From Flavobacterium pokkalii (GTDB taxonomy: Bacteria > Bacteroidota > Bacteroidia > Flavobacteriales > Flavobacteriaceae): 64,000 bases of DNA. The stretch covers positions 37,365 to 101,364 of the forward strand of contig NZ_NASZ01000014.1 of assembly GCF_014596575.1 (NCBI RefSeq). The letters run 5' to 3'. Below, in pieces: positions 26,947 to 35,930 of this stretch. How positions within the stretch are numbered: position 1 is the stretch's first letter; each line of letters starts with the position of its first letter. The position numbers were made by a program, and so were the translations under genes. The notes under the pieces were generated by a model that saw nothing but the letters and a program-made list of their open reading frames with translations, made no database searches and had not been told where the DNA came from.

Positions 26947-28185
26947 ATGAAACACAAAATGTCAATACTTTTCTACGTGAAAAGTTCTAAAGTATCAAAA
27001 AACGGTTTACTTCCCATTTATCAAAGAATAACAATTAACGGCACTCGTATTGAATTAAGCACCTCTAAATTTGTAGAAAAATCAAAATGGAATACAGCGG
27101 CAGGCAAAATCAAAGGAAATTCAGAAGAAGCTAGGTTATTAAATAGTTACCTTGATATTCTTAAAAACAAAGCCTATGAAATCGAAAAATGGATGGTAAA
27201 TAACAACCAGGAAATTAATGCCCAAACTTTCAAGAATAAACTTTTAGGAGTGGAAGAAAAGCAACGTAAATTGATTGTTATTTTTGAAGACCATAACAAA
27301 CGAGTGAAAGACTTAATTGGAAAAGAATTCTCAATTAACACCTATAAGAAATATGAAACTGCATTAAGCCACACAAGAGAATTTCTAAAATATCAACATT
27401 CTATAAATGACATTTCAATAAAACAAATTGATATAGCCTTCATAAATGATTTTGATTTTTACCTCAGAAACATCAAAAATTGCAATAACAACTCAACAAT
27501 AAAGTATGTTCGAAATTTTGGCAAAATAGTAAAGCAGTGCTATATTAATGGATGGATTGAAAAAGATCCATTTCTTAATTACAAAGGAAAAGTAAAAGAA
27601 AATGAAAGAACCTATCTCACTGAAAATGAAATTGATTCGTTACTGAATAAAAACTTTAAAATAAAACGCTTAGAATTAGTTCGAGATATGTTTATTTTTT
27701 CCTGTTTTACAGGTCTTGCTTATATTGATGTTTTCAATTTAACAAAATCCAATATTGTGCTTGGTATTGATGGTGAAAAATGGATTTCAACCCACAGACA
27801 GAAAACGGAAAGTGCTTCTAAAATCCCAATCCTTCCGGTAACACAAATGATTATTGACAAATACGAAAATCATCCGCAATGCAATAATGAAAACAAGTTA
27901 CTCCCTATTCTATCCAATCAAAAAATGAATGCTTATTTAAAAGAGTTAGCTGATATTTGTGAAATAGACAAAGAACTAACCTTCCACATTGCCCGACATA
28001 CTTTTGCAACCACTGTAACACTTACCAATGGTGTTCCAATTGAAAGCGTAAGTAAAATGCTAGGTCATAAAAATTTGAGAACAACTCAGCACTACGCTAA
28101 AGTTTTGGACAGAAAAGTGAGTGAGGATATGAAAATTTTAAAAACAAAAATGATTTTAACTAGTCAAAGTATGAAATCAGGCTGA
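26947..28185 (+). CDS. Tyrosine-type site-specific integrase of the genomic island
   Basis: A 412-residue Bacteroidota-type integrase: N-terminal arm-binding region (about 1-110), SAM-like core-binding domain (about 110-215) and catalytic domain. Catalytic residues are H347-x2-R350 in FHIARHTF, H374 in GHKN and nucleophile Y383 in HYAK. The box-I position reads FTGLAYIDV, with Ala where most family members have Arg, as in IntDOT-like enzymes that lack this arginine. It lies 250 bases past ssrA and probably drives integration into the 3' end of that gene. Confidence 0.92.
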   Translation: MKHKMSILFYVKSSKVSKNGLLPIYQRITINGTRIELSTSKFVEKSKWNTAAGKIKGNSEEARLLNSYLDILKNKAYEIEKWMVNNNQEINAQTFKNKLLGVEEKQRKLIVIFEDHNKRVKDLIGKEFSINTYKKYETALSHTREFLKYQHSINDISIKQIDIAFINDFDFYLRNIKNCNNNSTIKYVRNFGKIVKQCYINGWIEKDPFLNYKGKVKENERTYLTENEIDSLLNKNFKIKRLELVRDMFIFSCFTGLAYIDVFNLTKSNIVLGIDGEKWISTHRQKTESASKIPILPVTQMIIDKYENHPQCNNENKLLPILSNQKMNAYLKELADICEIDKELTFHIARHTFATTVTLTNGVPIESVSKMLGHKNLRTTQHYAKVLDRKVSEDMKILKTKMILTSQSMKSG

Positions 28186-28195
28186 AATCATAAAA
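28180..28195 (+). repeat. 16-bp direct repeat, left copy
   Basis: GGCTGAAATCATAAAA overlaps the integrase stop codon and recurs exactly at 34499-34514. The pair brackets a 6.3-kb cargo segment. A chance match of this length in AT-rich DNA is possible. Confidence 0.4.
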
Positions 28196-28270
28196 TTTAA
28201 CTCTTTAGTATTAACTATATTAGCAATAAACAATAATATGAATAAACGATAATAATAAAACATTATAAAA

Positions 28271-29290
28271 ATGAATGCGAATACCATCAGAATAGAATAC
28301 CACGAAATGCGCGATATACTGTATAAACTATTTTTAAAATATAAGTTTACCGAAAAAAAAGCCCTATTAATGGCTAATGAATATACGGAAAGTACATTAG
28401 TAGGAGTTAATTCTCATGGAATCAACAGAGTGCCACTTTTTATTGAATATATCGAAAAAGGGATCGTTAAAGTTGATGCTGAGGCAGAAAAAAAAGAAAG
28501 TTTCGGTAGTATTGAAAGATGGGATGGTAATTCAGGACCAGGAATTATCAATGCGACAAAATGCACTAATAGGGCTGTTGAATTAGCAAAAAAACATGGA
28601 ATAGGAATGGTGGCATTACGTAATACCAATCATTGGATGAGAGGAGGAACCTACGGAAAACAAGCAGCCGATTCAGATTGTATTGCTATCTTTTTTACAA
28701 ATACCCAACCAAATATGCCGCCTTGGGGAGGAAAAGATAGCCGTATTGGTAATAATCCGCTTATTGTATCAATACCCCGAAAAGAAGGACATATTATATT
28801 AGACATGTCCATTTCACAATTTGCATTCGGAAAAATAAACGACTATAAACTTCGAGGTGAAAAACTGCCTTTTCCGGGAGGCTGGGATGAGAATGACATA
28901 CTTTCTGATGATCCAGAAAAAATTTTGGCTAATGAACGTGGATTACCCATTGGCTATTGGAAAGGATCTGCACTATCAATAATTTTAGATATGTTGGCTA
29001 CTTTATTATCAGCAGGTGATTCAACTTATAAAATTGGTTTAAATGAATTTGAAACGGGAATTTCTCAAATATATTTATGTATTTACCCAGATGTTTTTAA
29101 TGATAAAAATCTACAAGAACGACTTATTAACGAAATTATCGATTATACACATGATGTAGACCCCATGAATCCGGGAGACAAAATTTATTATCCAGGAGAA
29201 AGAAGTGCAGCAACTAGAAATAAAAATATAAAAGACGGGATTCCAGTTGACAAAAGTATTTGGAAAAAAATAATAGAATTATCAGCATAA
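28271..29290 (+). CDS. yiaK: Malate/L-lactate dehydrogenase family, 2,3-diketo-L-gulonate reductase-like (YiaK)
   Basis: A 339-residue NAD(P)-dependent dehydrogenase of the LDH2/MDH2 family. Key segments are VGVNSHGINRVP (catalytic His), RNTNHWMRGGTYG and ISQFAFGKINDY. The sequence style and length match YiaK/DlgD, which reduces 2,3-diketo-L-gulonate to 3-keto-L-gulonate. No other yia pathway genes are nearby, so an isolated or different 2-keto acid activity is possible. It is the first cargo gene after the integrase. Confidence 0.82.
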   Translation: MNANTIRIEYHEMRDILYKLFLKYKFTEKKALLMANEYTESTLVGVNSHGINRVPLFIEYIEKGIVKVDAEAEKKESFGSIERWDGNSGPGIINATKCTNRAVELAKKHGIGMVALRNTNHWMRGGTYGKQAADSDCIAIFFTNTQPNMPPWGGKDSRIGNNPLIVSIPRKEGHIILDMSISQFAFGKINDYKLRGEKLPFPGGWDENDILSDDPEKILANERGLPIGYWKGSALSIILDMLATLLSAGDSTYKIGLNEFETGISQIYLCIYPDVFNDKNLQERLINEIIDYTHDVDPMNPGDKIYYPGERSAATRNKNIKDGIPVDKSIWKKIIELSA

Positions 29291-29370
29291 ATTTTGTAAC
29301 CTTTTTACCTTTCATAAACTCTAAAGTAATATAAACAGATTTGTATTATAAACTTTAAAAAGAAAGAAAA

Positions 29371-29754
29371 ATGGAAAGCACTAACAAAATTCAAATTATT
29401 AAACCAATGTATCATTTATTAAAATTCACTTTTGGAATTGTACCCATTGTTGCCGGATTAGATAAGTTTACCAATATTTTGACTAATTGGGAAAATTACA
29501 TTAATCCTTCCTTAACAGCTATAATTCCTTTTGATAGTGGTACTTTTATGATGATTGTCGGTTTGATTGAAATCATTGCAGGTATTATTGTTTTGAAAAA
29601 AACAGAGATAGGATCTTATATCGTTGCAGCTTGGCTTACCCTAATAGCACTAACTTTAATTGCCAGTGGTAATTATTTAGATGTAGCTGTACGTGATTTA
29701 GTTATGGCGATTGCTGCATTTTCAACTGCTAAAATTGCCAAAATTATAGAATAA
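29371..29754 (+). CDS. DoxX-like small membrane protein
   Basis: A 127-residue protein with four hydrophobic segments (about 10-28, 52-73, 79-98 and 103-122) and the N-terminal pattern LLKFTFGIVPIVAGLDKF typical of DoxX-like proteins. Some family members are linked to redox or thiosulfate metabolism, but most are uncharacterised. It stands alone between the YiaK-like gene and the sigma factor gene. Confidence 0.65.
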   Translation: MESTNKIQIIKPMYHLLKFTFGIVPIVAGLDKFTNILTNWENYINPSLTAIIPFDSGTFMMIVGLIEIIAGIIVLKKTEIGSYIVAAWLTLIALTLIASGNYLDVAVRDLVMAIAAFSTAKIAKIIE

Positions 29755-29832
29755 TAAAAATGGTTTCTATAAATAAAATAGAAACCATTTTTTGCATAAT
29801 CTGAATTAATTCCAATAGGTTCAAAAACAATA

Positions 29833-30477
29833 ATGATGAATCAATATACCGATACCGAATTAATAAATAAAATTCTGGAAGGAGAATTAGCTTTATACGA
29901 AATCCTTATCAGGCGGAACAATCCTTTTTTATATAAAATAGGAAGAAGTTATAACTATAATCACGAAGATACCCAGGATTTGATGCAGGATACATTTATT
30001 GATTCTTATCTTAATTTATCCAAATTTGAAAATCGCTCTTCTTTCAAAACTTGGATTATTAAAATCATGATTAATAATTGTTATAAAAAGCTACACAAGT
30101 TAGGCTACAAAAATGAAATTATAACTGAAATTAATGAAAAAGCAATCCCTATGTTTTCTGATAATTCACATACAGATACCAATAAAGTGATAATGGCTAA
30201 AGAGCTGAATTTTGTAATTGAGAATGCTTTAATTCAAATTCCTTTAGACTATAGAATAGTTTTTTCTTTGAGGGAAATTACAGGATTAAATGTTGAAGAA
30301 ACTGCTCAATCCCTAAACATCAGTGAATCTAATGTCAAAGTGCGTCTGAATCGTGCCAAAGCAATGCTCAGAAAACAAATTGAAAAATCATATACTACAA
30401 CCGATTTATATGAATTCAATTTAATTTACTGCGATACAATGGTTCTTAATGTTATGAATAAAATAAAAAAACTATAG
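29833..30477 (+). CDS. ECF-type RNA polymerase sigma factor
   Basis: A 214-residue sigma-70 family factor. Region 2 spans about 20-90 (YNHEDTQDLMQDTFIDSYLN; FKTWIIKIMINNCYKK) and region 4 about 130-185 (DYRIVFSLREITGLNVEETA; SESNVKVRLNRAK). An extra 25-residue tail follows region 4. No anti-sigma gene is adjacent; instead folE begins 1 base after the stop, so the two are probably translated together. The trigger is unknown. Confidence 0.88.
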   Translation: MMNQYTDTELINKILEGELALYEILIRRNNPFLYKIGRSYNYNHEDTQDLMQDTFIDSYLNLSKFENRSSFKTWIIKIMINNCYKKLHKLGYKNEIITEINEKAIPMFSDNSHTDTNKVIMAKELNFVIENALIQIPLDYRIVFSLREITGLNVEETAQSLNISESNVKVRLNRAKAMLRKQIEKSYTTTDLYEFNLIYCDTMVLNVMNKIKKL

Positions 30478-30478
30478 A

Positions 30479-31135
30479 ATGTCAATAGAAAAAACTTTAA
30501 ATAAAATCGATAAAAAACCTTTAATTAAAAATCATTTACATAATCCAATTCGTAAAGATGCTTTTGAACTTAATGACAATCAAAAAATAGATTTGATCCA
30601 AAATCATTTCAAAGAAATCATGCACATCCTTGGACTCGACCTAACTGATGACAGCATACAAAATACGCCCAGGAGAGTTGCTAAAATGTATGTTGAAGAA
30701 ATTTTTAGTGGTATTAATCCTAAAAACAAACCAATAATTACCCTTTTTGAAAACAAGTATCAATATGAAGAAATGCTAATCGAAAAAGACATCACTCTTT
30801 ACTCTTATTGTGAACACCATTTTGTTCCAATTATTGGAAAAGTCCATATTGCCTATATTTCTAATGGAGCCGTAATTGGACTATCCAAAATAAACAGATT
30901 GGTACAGTTTTACGCCAAAAGACCACAGATTCAAGAAAGACTTACAAACCAAATTGCTGATGGGTTAAAAGAAGCTTTAAACTCAAAAGATATAGCAGTA
31001 ATGATTGATGCAGCCCATTTATGCGTATCATCAAGAGGAATTAAAGACACCAACACAACAACTATCACAACACACTTTTCCGGAAAATTTGAAAATGAGA
31101 TAGTAAAAAACCAATTTATAGCATTAACCAAATAA
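30479..31135 (+). CDS. folE: GTP cyclohydrolase I
   Basis: A 218-residue type I GTP cyclohydrolase. Zinc and active-site residues appear in LYSYCEHHFVPIIGKVHIAY and AAHLCVSSRGI (Cys-His-Cys set), with TPRRVAKMYVEE and KINRLVQFYAKRPQIQERL also conserved. It makes 7,8-dihydroneopterin triphosphate for folate or queuosine-type pathways. It is tightly linked to an ECF sigma gene and lies in island cargo, so it may be an extra copy beyond the chromosomal one. Confidence 0.93.
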   Translation: MSIEKTLNKIDKKPLIKNHLHNPIRKDAFELNDNQKIDLIQNHFKEIMHILGLDLTDDSIQNTPRRVAKMYVEEIFSGINPKNKPIITLFENKYQYEEMLIEKDITLYSYCEHHFVPIIGKVHIAYISNGAVIGLSKINRLVQFYAKRPQIQERLTNQIADGLKEALNSKDIAVMIDAAHLCVSSRGIKDTNTTTITTHFSGKFENEIVKNQFIALTK

Positions 31136-31146
31136 TCAGAATAAGA

Positions 31147-31169
31147 AAACCCTGCGCTAGGCAGGGTTT
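31147..31169. terminator. Terminator between folE and hmp
   Basis: AAACCCTGC (31147-31155) and GCAGGGTTT (31161-31169) form a 9-bp stem with a 5-base loop followed by a T-run (ATTTTTTT). It serves convergent folE and hmp transcripts. Confidence 0.8.
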
Positions 31170-31176
31170 AATTTTT

Positions 31177-32379
31177 TTAATTCAAATGAACCGATTGTGG
31201 CCCAAATTCTTCATAAAAAATATTGGATTTATCAATATTAAAACCAACTAATGATTCATAATGAGCCTTGATAAATGGAGCTGGACCACACAAATAATAG
31301 TGTGCATTTTTAAGCAAAATAGCTTCTTTACATTTTTCTAAATCAACTCTCCCCTGGATAATGCCTTCCTCTACGTTTTGTTCAATATCTTCATTAAACA
31401 AAAAAGTTTCTAACCAATCTGATTCTTGCTCCATACTATCAATTACTTCTTTAAAAGCATGAACTGAAGCATTCCGACAACCGTGAATCCAAACCGTTTT
31501 ATTTTTATTTGTTTTTTGATTAGTCTCTAACATACTCAATAAAGGAGTAGCTCCTACTCCCCCACTTATTAAAATAATTGGCGCGTCAACAGTTTGCAAA
31601 GAAAAATTACCTGCAGGTGCTGAAACATTCACGGTATTCCCTACTTTCATCTTATGTAAGGTATTCGAAACCATTCCTTCAGGATGTACTTCCAAAGCAG
31701 TTTCTTTTTTAACCGAAATTCTATAATATCTGGAATTATAAGCACTGGAAAGACTGTAATGTCTTGGCTGTAATAATCCCAATTGTTCTACAAATACTTG
31801 TACACTTAAATATTGACCGGCTGTGTATGTTGCAATTTCTTTACCATCAGTAGGAAATAAATAAAATGATTTAATTTCTTTAGATTCCACTACAATCGCT
31901 TTAATGGTAAAATTTCGCCAGCCTTTCCATCCACCAGTTTTATTTTCATTGTTAAGATAAAAATCAGCCTCGATACCAATCATTATTTCTGCCAGTTCAT
32001 TATAAGCTAGTGTCCATGCGTCAAGCAATTCTGGGGTAGCAATTTCTTCTCCCAAAACTTCTTTTATAGAAGCAATAAGATGTGTTCCTACAATAGTATA
32101 ATCTTTAGCTTGAATATTCAAACTAACGTGTTTATTACCTATCCCTTTTAAAATATCAATCAACACGGATGGATTATCAATATGCTCTGCATAAGCCAAA
32201 ACTGCTCCGGCTAATGCTTGCTTTTGTTTTCCATTGGATTGATTTCCCATGTTAAAAACAGACTTTAACTCTGGATTATGTTCAAACATTCTTTTATAGA
32301 AATAATCCGTTAAGACTTCACCTGATGATTGTAAAATAGGAATGGTAGCTTTAATTAAAGCCTTTTGATTTGTATTCAT
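31177..32379 (-). CDS. hmp: Flavohemoglobin (nitric oxide dioxygenase)
   Basis: A 400-residue Hmp of standard layout. The globin domain is about 1-140 with the proximal His in GNKHVSL. The FAD domain is about 150-260 with RHYSLSSA, and the NAD domain about 265-400 with ISGGVGATPLLSML. The conserved C-terminus is YYEEFGPQ. It oxidises NO to nitrate in the cytoplasm. A [2Fe-2S] ferredoxin gene and an uncharacterised small gene lie upstream on the same strand, so this part of the island looks like a nitrosative-stress cassette. Confidence 0.95.
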   Translation of the reverse strand: MNTNQKALIKATIPILQSSGEVLTDYFYKRMFEHNPELKSVFNMGNQSNGKQKQALAGAVLAYAEHIDNPSVLIDILKGIGNKHVSLNIQAKDYTIVGTHLIASIKEVLGEEIATPELLDAWTLAYNELAEIMIGIEADFYLNNENKTGGWKGWRNFTIKAIVVESKEIKSFYLFPTDGKEIATYTAGQYLSVQVFVEQLGLLQPRHYSLSSAYNSRYYRISVKKETALEVHPEGMVSNTLHKMKVGNTVNVSAPAGNFSLQTVDAPIILISGGVGATPLLSMLETNQKTNKNKTVWIHGCRNASVHAFKEVIDSMEQESDWLETFLFNEDIEQNVEEGIIQGRVDLEKCKEAILLKNAHYYLCGPAPFIKAHYESLVGFNIDKSNIFYEEFGPQSVHLN

Positions 32380-32473
32380 AATATTATATTTAAATTTTAA
32401 CTAAACTAATTTTGAGGTATAATTTACTTTCATGACGTAAAAGAGAAATTCATAAAAGCGATAACTTTTATTT

Positions 32474-32821
32474 TTAGATACTTTCCCAATTTAATTCATG
32501 TAACGAAATAAACTCCATTTCTTGGATAGGATGCTCACTACGTATTTTTTTTCCAATTGTACTGTATTGCCAGAAAAAAGTAGCATCTACAGGGTATGGA
32601 ATTTTCAAAATAGAAATAGATTCTATTTTAGTAATTTCTTTCCAGTACAATTGATATATCACACCATAAACATAATTTACTACATCATAAGCAGTAAACT
32701 GTAGTAGAAACTCAGCTCTTAATTCATCATCTCTTTCAAAACAAACAGAACCTATTTCAAATGAATCTTCCAAATAAGGTGTTTCAATTATCCTCTCAAT
32801 TGTACTAAAAACGCTATTCAT
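32474..32821 (-). CDS. Uncharacterised 115-residue protein
   Basis: I do not recognise a family. The protein is soluble, with many aromatic and acidic residues (ESISILKIPYPVDATFFWQY) and no signal peptide or cysteine-rich motif. It begins 5 bases after the stop of the ferredoxin gene, so the two form an operon, and it precedes hmp by about 95 bases on the same strand. A role alongside the ferredoxin is only suggested by position. Confidence 0.6.
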   Translation of the reverse strand: MNSVFSTIERIIETPYLEDSFEIGSVCFERDDELRAEFLLQFTAYDVVNYVYGVIYQLYWKEITKIESISILKIPYPVDATFFWQYSTIGKKIRSEHPIQEMEFISLHELNWESI

Positions 32822-32826
32822 TGTAT

Positions 32827-33159
32827 TTATAAATCTAAAATTTCAATCTGAGATCCATCTATGTCATTGTTAAGATACAATTGACAAGAAAGACGAATAG
32901 TAGTATCTATATACCCCATCTTAGATAATGTAGTATGTTCATTTCTTTCTTTTATAATAGAATCTCCTTTAACTCCCTTTATTTCAATAATACAGGTAGC
33001 ACATCTCCCTACTCCACCACATTCACCAAAATCATCCAAAAGAAGTTTATCTCTTAACAAAAACATCAAATTAGGATATTCATGCACATAAGTTTCAATA
33101 GAATGATTGATGTTGTTTTCTACAACTGACAGACATATTTTATTTTTATTTGTTTTCAA
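32827..33159 (-). CDS. [2Fe-2S] ferredoxin
   Basis: A 110-residue ferredoxin with C47-x5-C53-x2-C56 in ECGGVGRCATC and a fourth ligand C92 in RLSCQL. The x5-x2 spacing is that of adrenodoxin/Isc-type or Na+-NQR-like domains rather than plant ferredoxins (x4-x2). It should carry single electrons in the cytoplasm. It sits upstream of hmp together with a small unknown gene; the partner enzyme is unknown. Confidence 0.82.
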   Translation of the reverse strand: MKTNKNKICLSVVENNINHSIETYVHEYPNLMFLLRDKLLLDDFGECGGVGRCATCIIEIKGVKGDSIIKERNEHTTLSKMGYIDTTIRLSCQLYLNNDIDGSQIEILDL

Positions 33160-33200
33160 AATGAGTGGGATTTCTAAAGGCAGAGATTTATCAATCTTTT

Positions 33201-33557
33201 TTAGCCATATATTTTTAATAAATAATTCTTCAAAATTATGGCATGATTAATTTTAGGATGCTTTGCTCCGTATAACAAAGTCAAAGGTGTTTTTTGCGCT
33301 ATACTTCTTAATCGCTGTACTTCTTCTTTTTTAATATTTAATTCCTGAATATATCGCTGAGTAAATTCTTCAAAATACGCTTCTTTATGAGCAAACCATT
33401 TTCTTAGTTCAGCTGAAGGAGCTATTGCTTTATTCCATTCGTCAATTTGTAAATCTATTTTCTTTATTCCACGAGGCCATAATCGATCAATCAAAATCCG
33501 ATAAGTTCCATCATGATGCTTACAATCATAAACTCTCTTTATAACTATCGCTTCCAT
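33201..33557 (-). CDS. DUF488 family protein
   Basis: A 118-residue protein of the DUF488 family. Conserved segments are RILIDRLWPRGIKK, a central APSAELRKWF and RYIQEL before a rhodanese-like core. No catalytic function is established. The gene lies between the ferredoxin (41 bases) and AraC (21 bases) genes, all on the minus strand. Confidence 0.8.
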   Translation of the reverse strand: MEAIVIKRVYDCKHHDGTYRILIDRLWPRGIKKIDLQIDEWNKAIAPSAELRKWFAHKEAYFEEFTQRYIQELNIKKEEVQRLRSIAQKTPLTLLYGAKHPKINHAIILKNYLLKIYG

Positions 33558-33578
33558 ATTTTTCGGATTGAAATCGTA

Positions 33579-34364
33579 CTAAAAATGTTTTTTAAAATCA
33601 GACGGTCTGGAATTGGTAAGCTGCATAAACACTTCACTAAAAGCAGATAAACTTCCATAACCAACTTCGTAAGCTATCTCATTCATTGATAAATCCGTTT
33701 GTAGCATCAATTCAATAGATCTTGTAATTCGTAACAATTTTAAATATTGTAAAAAAGAAGTCGCTAATGTTTGTTGAAACAAACGCGATAAACTTCTTTC
33801 GCTAATACCAAATTCATATCCTATACTTTGTAAGGAGTGACTATCCGATATATGGAGTAATAAATAATCTAATATGGGTTTTATTCTTTCATTTTCAGAA
33901 AAAGGCAAGGCAATTGGCAATCGCTTGTTACTAATTTCTGGTAAAATATTTTTAATTACTGATAAAAACAAAAACTGATCTTCTCCCGGATTAATATGCC
34001 CATACCAACTTTCTGAATATTTAATCATTTCCAGCAGTAAATCGTTAATGGGATAAATCCCTACTTCTGAATAAAAGGGATGACTATCATCATCATGTGT
34101 GTAAAAAAATAGCGAGCGTAAAACAGTCCCGGAATGCCCAATTTTAAGAACATGTGTTACTCCCTGTGGAACCCAAAAATAATGTTTTGCAGGAATAACA
34201 TATTTTTTATCATTTACTTGTAGATAAGCTAAACCTCCTTCAACATACGATAGTTGACCTTTAGTATGACTATGATACGGAATGAATTTCTCAAACCTTT
34301 CATGCTTTACAAAAACAGAAGAAGATAAGGTGTCAATTTCGGGTAAAGAGGCTATCAAACTCAT
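33579..34364 (-). CDS. AraC-family transcriptional regulator with cupin sensor domain
   Basis: A 261-residue regulator. Residues about 20-90 are a cupin-like sensor (PYHSHTKGQLSYVEGG). Residues 160-261 carry two HTH motifs, SLQSIGYEFGISERSLSRLF and MNEIAYEVGYGSLSAFSEVF, typical of AraC. It is divergent from the TolC/HlyD/MFS efflux operon and shares a 220-base intergenic region with it, so control of that efflux system in response to a small molecule is likely. Confidence 0.87.
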   Translation of the reverse strand: MSLIASLPEIDTLSSSVFVKHERFEKFIPYHSHTKGQLSYVEGGLAYLQVNDKKYVIPAKHYFWVPQGVTHVLKIGHSGTVLRSLFFYTHDDDSHPFYSEVGIYPINDLLLEMIKYSESWYGHINPGEDQFLFLSVIKNILPEISNKRLPIALPFSENERIKPILDYLLLHISDSHSLQSIGYEFGISERSLSRLFQQTLATSFLQYLKLLRITRSIELMLQTDLSMNEIAYEVGYGSLSAFSEVFMQLTNSRPSDFKKHF

Positions 34365-34498
34365 GATAAATAGTTATAATAAAGGATATTACATAAAGAT
34401 ACAAAACATATTTTTTGTTATCAAATAATATATTTTGACTCTATTTTTAAGCAAAACTAAAACAACTTTGTATCTAAAACTAACCAATTCTAGCTATT

Positions 34499-34514
34499 GG
34501 CTGAAATCATAAAA
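34499..34514 (+). repeat. 16-bp direct repeat, right copy
   Basis: Exact copy of the 16-mer at 28180-28195, here in the intergenic region between the divergent AraC and TolC-type genes. Confidence 0.4.
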
Positions 34515-34556
34515 CAATAGTCTGTTTTAAGCAAATAGTTGACCTCTTATCGAATT

Positions 34557-34564
34557 TATATTTG
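34557..34564 (+). promoter_or_regulatory. -7 element of the efflux operon
   Basis: TATATTTG is a perfect TAnnTTTG match, 22 bases before the TolC-type start codon. A TTG lies 15 bases upstream, closer than the usual 19. Confidence 0.6.
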
Positions 34565-34586
34565 CATCATCAAAATCTAAATACAA

Positions 34587-35927
34587 ATGTTTAATCACGT
34601 CAAAAAGTACTTTTTATTGTATCTATTAGTGCAAAATTCATCTTTTTTATTGGCACAAAATCCAACAAATACAATTCAAAAAAAGCCAACACTTACATTA
34701 AATCAAACCTGGAATAAAGCTTTAGAATACAGCAAAGAAATTAACATCAATAATCTTGAAGTAGAAGTTAGCAAAGAAGAAATAGCCGAAAGTAAACACG
34801 AACGATTTCCGGAAATAGTATTAAAAGGAAATTATGAATACGCTACTAATATTCCGGTATACGAAAAAGGTCTTTTTAACAAACCTACTCAGCATGAAGT
34901 GATCCATTTATTATACAAATTAGGCACTGATTATTACTTTAATATCTATAATGGAAACAAATTAAATTTAAAAATTGATAAAAAGAAAGTCGCCTATGAA
35001 ATGGCTCAAATACAAAAAAACTTAACTGTTTCAGAAATTAAATTGCAAACAGCGGCTTATTATTTAGACTTACAACGTAGCATTATTTTTAAGGATTTAA
35101 TGATTAAAGATATTGCTAATCAGGAAAAGCAGTTAAACGAAATAAAAGAACTCTATAAACACGGTACAGTTTTAAAAAGCGATCTTTTAAGAGTGGAACT
35201 AAAATTATCCAATCAAAAGATGATGCTGGTCAAGATTGAAAATGATATTATTATTGCCAATCAAAAACTCAATATTATTATTGGCTTACCAGATGAACAA
35301 TTGATCAATCCCTTGAATGAAATCAATCCTGAACTCATTAATCTAAAATCTTATGAAGAGTATTTAGAAATAGCCAAAACTAATGCTTATGAATACCATA
35401 TTTCTGAAAAAAATGTAGAAATAAAAAAATTAGATCTTAAGAGCATTAAAGCCAATGTAAAACCCAAAGTAGGCTTATATGGTGAATTTTTTATTGCTAA
35501 TCCTCAGATATTTTTATTCCCTTATTCACCAAGCAATTATACATTGGGAATTTTCGGAGTAAGAGCCTCCATTCCACTTTCTGAGCTTTATATCAATAAA
35601 CCCAAAGAGCGAATTGCTAAAATAAATCTCGAAAAAGAAGAAGTAGAACATCATCATACCGATGATAAAATGAGAGAACAGGTTTTTCAAAATTACCAAC
35701 GATTCAAAGAAGCTTTAATTCGGATTGATGTAAATAAAAAAGACATTGATCAATCAGCAGAAAACGCTCGGATTGTAAAACAAAACTATTTCAATCAATC
35801 AGCACTTATTACTGATTTATTAGATGCCGATATTCAATTATTAGAAAGTCAATTCAAATATGCTTCCTCTAAAATCGAAGCACAAATTCAATACTATCAA
35901 CTTCAAAATGTCTTAGGAACACTTTAA
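34587..35927 (+). CDS. TolC-family outer-membrane efflux protein
   Basis: A 446-residue protein with a signal peptide (YFLLYLLVQNSSFLLAQ) and the two long helical repeats of TolC-type channels (KLQTAAYYLDLQRSIIF near the middle; NARIVKQNYFNQSALITDLL near the end). It forms the outer-membrane duct of a tripartite pump. It is the first gene of an operon with an HlyD-type adaptor and an MFS transporter. Confidence 0.88.
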   Translation: MFNHVKKYFLLYLLVQNSSFLLAQNPTNTIQKKPTLTLNQTWNKALEYSKEININNLEVEVSKEEIAESKHERFPEIVLKGNYEYATNIPVYEKGLFNKPTQHEVIHLLYKLGTDYYFNIYNGNKLNLKIDKKKVAYEMAQIQKNLTVSEIKLQTAAYYLDLQRSIIFKDLMIKDIANQEKQLNEIKELYKHGTVLKSDLLRVELKLSNQKMMLVKIENDIIIANQKLNIIIGLPDEQLINPLNEINPELINLKSYEEYLEIAKTNAYEYHISEKNVEIKKLDLKSIKANVKPKVGLYGEFFIANPQIFLFPYSPSNYTLGIFGVRASIPLSELYINKPKERIAKINLEKEEVEHHHTDDKMREQVFQNYQRFKEALIRIDVNKKDIDQSAENARIVKQNYFNQSALITDLLDADIQLLESQFKYASSKIEAQIQYYQLQNVLGTL

Positions 35928-35930
35928 AAA

